A DNA stretch of 10,223 bases, taken from NCBI GenBank assembly GCA_030614505.1, contig JAUWTX010000052.1, positions 1 through 10,223 of the forward strand, written 5' to 3'. This DNA is from Desulfuromonadales bacterium. Its GTDB lineage: Bacteria; Desulfobacterota; Desulfuromonadia; Desulfuromonadales; BM103. The first letter of the stretch is position 1, and each line of letters begins with the position of its first letter. The notes beneath the pieces were generated by a model, which was not told the DNA's origin, did not search any database, and was given only the letters and a program-made list of their open reading frames with translations. The translations under genes and the position numbers were made by a program. Shown here one piece after another: positions 5,923 to 10,223 of this stretch.

Positions 5923-7200
5923 GTGCCGAACACTATTGAAACGCGGCTGCCGACCGGCGTGAAAGATTTCCTGCCGGTTAAGACTGCCAAGTTGGATTAC
6001 CTGCAAGACACCCTGCGCAGCATCTACCGGTCATGGGGATTTCGTCCCGTAGCACCTGCAGTCCTTGAGGATCTCGCGGTTCTCGAACTCGGACTGGGAA
6101 CAGACCTTCGCGAAAAGACTTTTCGCTTTGATGACCGTCAGACTGGTCGCCTGGTCGCCTTCCCGCCTGACATTACCCCACAGGTAGCACGGATCGCAGC
6201 AACTCGCATGCGCGAAATGCCACTGCCCTTTCGCCTCTGTTACAATGGTCGCGTGCTTCGTCATACTGAACAGCGCCTCGGTAAGGACAGGGAGATTTTC
6301 CAATCCGGGGTGGAACTGATAGGTCTTAGTGGGCCCGAAGCAGACGCCGAAATGATCGCCATGGCCGTGAAATGCCTGCAGGCTGTAGGCGCCACCGAGT
6401 TCACTATCGACATCGGTCAGGTTGAGTTCCTGCGCGGCATCCTGGATGACCTGCCTCTGGATGCTGCACAATCGCATACAGTTCGCACCGCCATCGCTGC
6501 CAAGGACCTCTCCGGGCTGCGGCAATTGCTCAAGGATTTACCGCTGAGCGACCAGCAGCGCACAGAACTTCTCGCTTTACCCAGACTCTATGGCGGTCGT
6601 GAAATCCTCAGCCAGGCGCGGCAATCTATCACGAATCTCGCTTCGCAAAAGGCTCTGGACAACCTTGAAAAAGTCCTCGAGATCCTCACTGTCTACGGTA
6701 TCGAGGACCACATCACTTTAGACCTTGGCGAAATGCGTGGCTTCGACTATCATAGCGGGCTGGTCTTTCAGGGGTTTCTGTCCGGGTTCGGCAGAGCCGT
6801 CTGCGCTGGCGGCCGTTACGATGGTCTGACGGCACGTTACGGTTTCCCGGCACCGGCCACCGGCTTCGCCTTTAACCTGTACAACTTGCTTTTCGCTCTC
6901 GACAAAATACTCGATGAGCGTGCTGAAGAGGGGACCGACCTTCTGCTCTTCTCATCAGGACAGGAGAAAGCGCCGGCACAACGGCTGGCAGCCACCTTGC
7001 GCAACCAGGGGTACTCAGTGTCCCGGGACATTATAGAGCGCAATCAAACAGCCAGCCTAGATTATGCCCGACGCATGCATTATCGTTATTTGTTGGTGCT
7101 GGATGCATCTAAAGAGGAACTGACCCTGATCCGTACTGCGGATGGTGAGAAAACCAGTGTGACTCACACAGCAATCGAGTCGGGACAATTCCAATTTTAG
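5923..7200 (+). CDS. hisZ: ATP phosphoribosyltransferase regulatory subunit
   Basis: HisZ is a histidyl-tRNA-synthetase paralogue without charging activity. It forms a hetero-octamer with short-form HisG and gives it activity and histidine feedback control at the first step of histidine synthesis (ATP plus PRPP). The 425-residue product starts LPTGVKDFLP, then has the class II synthetase-like core with FPPDITPQVARIAATR, REIFQSGVELIG, GEMRGFDYHSGLVFQGF and AGGRYDGL. The HisRS form of these motifs (RGLDYYTGTVFE) is degraded, which favours HisZ over HisS. About 95 C-terminal residues (LLLFSSGQEKAPAQRLA onward) resemble a reduced anticodon-binding domain and make it longer than many HisZ proteins. 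The start is GTG, with AAGGA (5911-5915) seven bases upstream. It lies 14 bases after serA and 41 before purA. HisG itself is not in the window. Confidence 0.92.
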   Translation: MPNTIETRLPTGVKDFLPVKTAKLDYLQDTLRSIYRSWGFRPVAPAVLEDLAVLELGLGTDLREKTFRFDDRQTGRLVAFPPDITPQVARIAATRMREMPLPFRLCYNGRVLRHTEQRLGKDREIFQSGVELIGLSGPEADAEMIAMAVKCLQAVGATEFTIDIGQVEFLRGILDDLPLDAAQSHTVRTAIAAKDLSGLRQLLKDLPLSDQQRTELLALPRLYGGREILSQARQSITNLASQKALDNLEKVLEILTVYGIEDHITLDLGEMRGFDYHSGLVFQGFLSGFGRAVCAGGRYDGLTARYGFPAPATGFAFNLYNLLFALDKILDERAEEGTDLLLFSSGQEKAPAQRLAATLRNQGYSVSRDIIERNQTASLDYARRMHYRYLLVLDASKEELTLIRTADGEKTSVTHTAIESGQFQF

Positions 7201-7241
7201 AATTCATTTCGAAAACTATTTAATACAACTCGGAGAATAAT

Positions 7242-8531
7242 ATGGCAAACGTCGTCATTATCGGCGCCCAGTGGGGCGACGAAGGCAAAGGAAAAGTGGT
7301 CGACATCTACACCGAACACGCCCAGCAGGTTGTTCGCTATCAAGGCGGCAACAATGCCGGGCACACCCTTGTGGTCGGCGATGAGACCATCGTCCTGCAC
7401 CTGATCCCTTCCGGCATCCTGCATCCCGGCAAACGCTGTGTCATCGGCAACGGTGTTGTTCTCGACCCGAAAATATTCCTCGGTGAAATAGAAGGCCTGA
7501 AGAAAAGGGGCTATCTCAAGGATGACCAGCAGCTGGTGGTGGACAGCAACCTGCACATCATCATGCCCTGGCACAAAGCCATCGACCTGGCCAGGGAAAA
7601 AGATGCCTCCCGCAAGATCGGCACCACAGGGCGAGGTATCGGCCCGGCCTATGAAGACAAGGTTGGACGCCGCGGCATCCGTATGAGCGACCTGGTAAAA
7701 CCCCAGGTGTTTAAACGCAAGCTCAAAGAAATCCTGCCGGAAAAGAATTTTCTACTGGAAAAGTTTTTCGGTGAAGCAACCCTTGATGAAGAACAGATCC
7801 TCGCAGAGTATTCTGGATACGCACAGCAGATAGAAAAATATATCGGCTGCTGCTCAAGATCTCTGAATACCGCTATGGAAGCAGGAGATAACCTGCTGTT
7901 TGAAGGTGCCCAGGGAACCCTGCTTGATATCGATCATGGCACCTACCCCTACGTAACTTCGTCATCCACCTGTATTGGTGGAGTCAGCACCGGCTCAGGC
8001 GTTGCTGCACGCCACATCGACGGTGTTATCGGCATCACCAAAGCCTACTGCACCAGAGTCGGTGAAGGGCCTTTCCCCTCGGAGCTGCATGATGAGATGG
8101 GCGAGCGCCTGCGTAAAGCCGGCCATGAGTTCGGCTCCACCACCGGTCGTCCGCGCCGCTGTGGCTGGTTTGATGCTGTCGCCCTTCGCGAGGCAGTCCG
8201 TCTCAACGGCATGACCGGTCTGGCAATAACCAAACTCGATGTCCTCAATGAGCTTGAGAGCATCAAAGTCTGCACTGCCTACTCATACAAAGGACAGTTG
8301 ATCGAGGAATTCCCTCGTGATGCCGATATCCTGAAGGAGTGTACGCCGATCTACGAAGAATTCGAAGGCTGGTGCAGCGATATCTGCGAAGCACGGACCA
8401 TGGCTGACCTGCCCGCCGCAGCAAAAGCATATCTGGCCAAGCTTGAAGAACTGGCCGGTTGTCCAGCTGTTCTGGTTTCCGTCGGCCCACGTCGCGACCA
8501 AACGATCCAGATCAGCAATCCTTTTGCCTGA
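7242..8531 (+). CDS. purA: Adenylosuccinate synthetase
   Basis: PurA joins IMP and aspartate using GTP to make adenylosuccinate, the first committed step to AMP, in the cytoplasm. The 429-residue length is normal. All hallmark motifs are intact: the GTP loop GAQWGDEGKGK with catalytic Asp13, GGNNAGHT with catalytic His41, TTGRGIGPAYEDK, FEGAQGTLLDIDHGTYPYVTSS, the aspartate loop TTGRPRRCGWFD (residues 300-311, R303 and R305 expected to contact substrate), the guanine-binding ITKLDVL, and VSVGPRRDQTI near the C-terminus. GGAG at 7232-7235 lies six bases before the ATG. No separate promoter is evident in the 41-base gap, so it is probably the last gene of serA-hisZ-purA, followed by a clear terminator. 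The link to hisZ makes metabolic sense, since the AICAR released by histidine synthesis returns to IMP. Confidence 0.97.
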   Translation: MANVVIIGAQWGDEGKGKVVDIYTEHAQQVVRYQGGNNAGHTLVVGDETIVLHLIPSGILHPGKRCVIGNGVVLDPKIFLGEIEGLKKRGYLKDDQQLVVDSNLHIIMPWHKAIDLAREKDASRKIGTTGRGIGPAYEDKVGRRGIRMSDLVKPQVFKRKLKEILPEKNFLLEKFFGEATLDEEQILAEYSGYAQQIEKYIGCCSRSLNTAMEAGDNLLFEGAQGTLLDIDHGTYPYVTSSSTCIGGVSTGSGVAARHIDGVIGITKAYCTRVGEGPFPSELHDEMGERLRKAGHEFGSTTGRPRRCGWFDAVALREAVRLNGMTGLAITKLDVLNELESIKVCTAYSYKGQLIEEFPRDADILKECTPIYEEFEGWCSDICEARTMADLPAAAKAYLAKLEELAGCPAVLVSVGPRRDQTIQISNPFA

Positions 8532-8556
8532 CACTATATATGTCCAAGTACAAATC

Positions 8557-8590
8557 AAAAAAACGGTCCGCAATCGCGGCCCGTTTTTTT
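8557..8590. terminator. Intrinsic terminator after purA, probably bidirectional
   Basis: ACGGTCCGC (8563-8571) pairs with GCGGCCCGT (8576-8584) around an AATC loop, with one T/C mismatch (8567/8580). Seven T bases (8584-8590) follow on the plus strand, and seven A bases (8557-8563) precede it, giving a T-run on the minus strand as well. It ends the serA-hisZ-purA operon 26 bases after the purA stop and could also end the facing small gene, whose stop is about 57 bases away. Confidence 0.9.
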
Positions 8591-8646
8591 ATTGCCTGAA
8601 TCCATAAAGACTCGACAAACTCAAGTATCAGCAATGTAAAGATATG

Positions 8647-9084
8647 CTACTGCATAAAGTAACCCGCGACCCTCCAACGATCTCCTTCGAGCATCACGGT
8701 CACATATTCTGAAACGCTCTCGGCGCGTTGATATGCCGAATCGAAGGTCAGAGCAATATACTCACCTTCCGGACTGTCTTCGGCCGAGGTGGAATAGCTT
8801 GTGCTTTTCTCAGCACGTTTGACCAGTGCTCCGGAAAGGACGCGCGCCTTGGTCAACTTCTCTACCCATTCCTTCTGAGTCACCTTCTCTTTCATCAGGT
8901 CTGCCGCAGACTCCCAACTCTCTGCGTACTTCTCGGCATCGATCAAATGCAGAAACTCCATCGCAACAGCTGGGGCCTTTTCAGCCTTCTCCGTATCTGG
9001 TCGCTCGCTAAGGATCGGGTAGATAATCATAAAAAGAGCGGCGACGATGAGAACAATATGGATACGAAATTGCTTGGGAATCAA
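8647..9084 (-). CDS. Small membrane-anchored DUF4019-like protein
   Basis: The 145-residue product has one hydrophobic segment (about residues 8-25), either an uncleaved anchor or a signal peptide, and then a soluble domain probably outside the cytoplasm. That domain has the DUF4019 pattern: AMEFLHLIDAEKYAESWE, K...VTQKEWVEKLTKAR...GAL..R, PEGEYIALTFDSAY, E.VTVMLEGDRWRVAGYF. The family is of unknown function and has the look of an NTF2-like alpha/beta fold; I propose no activity. No ATG lies near the 5' end. TTG at 9084 is chosen because GGAGG (plus 9090-9094) sits five bases upstream and the reading frame then includes the whole hydrophobic segment. The gene converges on purA and lies downstream of the antiporter gene, separated by a palindromic element that could stop read-through. 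Assignment to DUF4019 is from memory of the family pattern. Confidence 0.82.
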   Translation of the reverse strand: MIPKQFRIHIVLIVAALFMIIYPILSERPDTEKAEKAPAVAMEFLHLIDAEKYAESWESAADLMKEKVTQKEWVEKLTKARVLSGALVKRAEKSTSYSTSAEDSPEGEYIALTFDSAYQRAESVSEYVTVMLEGDRWRVAGYFMQ

Positions 9085-9133
9085 AAGAACCTCCGGTTTT
9101 CCGATTGAATTGTCGAACAGATATCTACTATGG

Positions 9134-9213
9134 ATCAGGGATCAGGTCTACACATTTCACAAAAAATGCATCATCCACAGTTTTTGTGAACTGTATAGAC
9201 CCGGTCCCTTGAT
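9134..9213. repeat. 80-bp imperfect palindrome, REP/MITE-like element
   Basis: The left arm (9134-9165) and right arm (9181-9213) are inverted copies: 28 of 32 positions agree, with one gap. Shared blocks include ATCA, GGGA, GGTCTA, ACA and the ten-base TTCACAAAAA at the centre, around a 15-base loop (9166-9180). The right arm ends on the first base of the TAA stop of the antiporter gene (plus-strand TTA at 9213-9215). It would form a very long hairpin in RNA and could act as a terminator or mRNA stabiliser for that gene. Its size, arm divergence and intergenic position resemble REP elements mobilised by RAYT (Y1, IS200-like) transposases, or a small MITE. No transposase is in the window, so mobility is inference. 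Confidence 0.65.
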
Positions 9214-10223
9214 TACGCCTCCTGTCCCAAACGGCGAAAAGCAGCCAGCACATCATTCTGATTGAGGATGCCGACCAGCTTTTGCGGATCATCAGAGTCG
9301 ACTACGGGGAAATAACTGATATTGCGATGCAACTGCAGGACCTTCAGGGCTTCACGCAAAGGTTGATCCGGCTGCAGACAATATGATGCAGAGGCGGTCA
9401 GGTCTCCGGCCACCACCAGAGGCACCAGCGCCGGTTCAAAGAGCAGGTTACGGATTTCCGTGTAATCAATAACACCGATAAAGCGATTGCTGTCATCAAC
9501 CACCGGGAACCGATCGTAGCGGCTATGGGCTATATGTTTAAGCAGAGCATAGTAGGGAGTGCTATGCAGAACCGTCTCGACATTTTGCCGCATGATATGT
9601 CGTACCAGGATATCGCCGGGATCTTCAAGCCGATGGCCGACCGGCACACCAAGGGAACTGCGAAAATGATGCACGACATTATGCATCCCCTCCAAGGCAC
9701 CCACCGGTGCCCGTTTCTGCAACAACGCAAGGATTGGTACTTCGCCGGAACGCACCAGACCATGCCGTACTGCAAGTGGCCCTACCAGCTCGAAGACAAC
9801 TACTGAGCCGAGCACGATGGTTTCCAGAAGTTTGCCACCAACCGGCCAATGATGGGCCAACTGACTGGACAACCCGATAGCAACCCCTGCCTGGGCCATC
9901 AGGGTTAATCCAATGTAAGCCCTTTCATTCGGGCCAAAATTACCGAGACGGGCACCAATGGCCGCCCCCAACCATTTCCCAAGGGTACGGGCGACAACGT
10001 AAGCTACTCCGAGCAAGCCGATGTGTGTCAAGGTCTCAAGGTGCAGATTGGCACCGGCCAGCACGAAAAAAGCCACGTAGAGCAGGTAATCAACCTGGCG
10101 GATATCCTCCTGAAGCCGATTCCAGCGCGGGCAACTGTTCGCCAGGATCATCCCCAGAATAATGCTCGCCATCAGAGGATCAATCTGTAACGCACGACAG
10201 ATGGCTACATTGACGGCAATCCC
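9213..10223 (-). CDS. CPA2-type cation/proton antiporter with C-terminal CBS pair (partial, 5' end outside window)
   Basis: The frame is open to the window edge, so the true start and the first transmembrane helices are missing; 336 residues are visible. Counting from the edge, hydrophobic helices lie near residues 1-12, 19-29, 45-57, 66-85, 102-118 and 135-150. They include ILGMILANS and the FFVLAGANLHLETL segment typical of the C-terminal half of CPA2 (KefB/Na+/H+ exchanger) transporters. A linker is followed by two CBS domains, about 204-262 (DILVRHIM...YDRFPVVDDSNRFIGVID) and 274-330 (TASASYCLQPDQPLREALKVL...YFPVVDSDDPQKLVGILNQNDVL). CBS pairs usually bind adenine nucleotides and gate the attached transporter. 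No RCK/TrkA-N domain is seen. It should move Na+ or K+ against H+ across the inner membrane; the ion cannot be told from this part. The stop codon touches the palindromic element. The M at 10172 is internal, not the start. Confidence 0.87.
   Translation of the reverse strand, partial: GIAVNVAICRALQIDPLMASIILGMILANSCPRWNRLQEDIRQVDYLLYVAFFVLAGANLHLETLTHIGLLGVAYVVARTLGKWLGAAIGARLGNFGPNERAYIGLTLMAQAGVAIGLSSQLAHHWPVGGKLLETIVLGSVVVFELVGPLAVRHGLVRSGEVPILALLQKRAPVGALEGMHNVVHHFRSSLGVPVGHRLEDPGDILVRHIMRQNVETVLHSTPYYALLKHIAHSRYDRFPVVDDSNRFIGVIDYTEIRNLLFEPALVPLVVAGDLTASASYCLQPDQPLREALKVLQLHRNISYFPVVDSDDPQKLVGILNQNDVLAAFRRLGQEA

Noticed and set aside
5923..7200. Histidyl-tRNA synthetase (hisS) as the identity of this gene.
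   Set aside because: The HisRS signature RGLDYYTGTVFE is altered to RGFDYHSGLVFQGF and the C-terminal domain is degenerate; HisZ fits better.
8728..9108. 126-codon plus-strand frame opposite the DUF4019-like gene.
   Set aside because: The minus-strand product has a recognisable family pattern, a membrane segment and a ribosome site; the plus-strand frame has none of these.
1..10223. CRISPR array, toxin-antitoxin pair, defence island or prophage genes.
   Set aside because: No regularly spaced direct repeats, integrase, transposase, restriction or phage gene is visible; all clear genes are housekeeping or envelope genes.

Overview
The window looks like ordinary chromosome from a Gram-negative anaerobe-type bacterium of moderate GC content, most likely a desulfuromonad or Geobacter relative of the former Deltaproteobacteria. 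That assignment is inference. It rests on strong AGGAGG-type ribosome sites, a lipoprotein with a Gram-negative lipobox, a HisZ-type histidine enzyme (which implies short-form HisG), a C5-pathway hemL, and a serA-hisZ-purA gene order that I associate with that group. No phage, transposase, CRISPR or rRNA gene is visible.

Layout. Positions 1-168 hold no convincing gene but can fold into a long closing stem with two hairpins just upstream of hemL (glutamate-1-semialdehyde aminomutase, +). hemL ends at a strong bidirectional terminator and faces a convergent lipoprotein gene (1541-2413, -) built from a tandem duplication of a carboxypeptidase-regulatory-like beta-sandwich. A 266-bp divergent intergenic region follows, then pepA (leucyl aminopeptidase, +). 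After a 136-bp gap with a good sigma70-type promoter comes a compact + strand operon, serA-hisZ-purA, closed by a clear terminator at 8557-8590. On the other strand lie a small membrane-anchored DUF4019-like protein (8647-9084) and the 3' two-thirds or so of a CPA2 cation/proton antiporter with a C-terminal CBS pair (9213 to the window end). An 80-bp imperfect palindrome (9134-9213) separates these two and abuts the antiporter stop codon.

How the genes fit. serA (entry to serine synthesis), hisZ (allosteric subunit of the first histidine enzyme) and purA (IMP to adenylosuccinate) probably share one transcript that couples amino-acid and purine supply. Histidine synthesis consumes ATP and PRPP and releases AICAR, which feeds back to IMP, the PurA substrate.

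Most interesting observations: (1) the SerA-like protein has Thr231 where the family has its catalytic arginine (CARGG becomes CATGG), plus changes in other active-site motifs; (2) a 12-codon reading frame, predicted to start at the mRNA 5' end, overlaps the serA start as ATGA, and serA has no clear ribosome site of its own; (3) the hemL leader fold; (4) the palindromic REP/MITE-like element. I found no clearly new multi-gene system.
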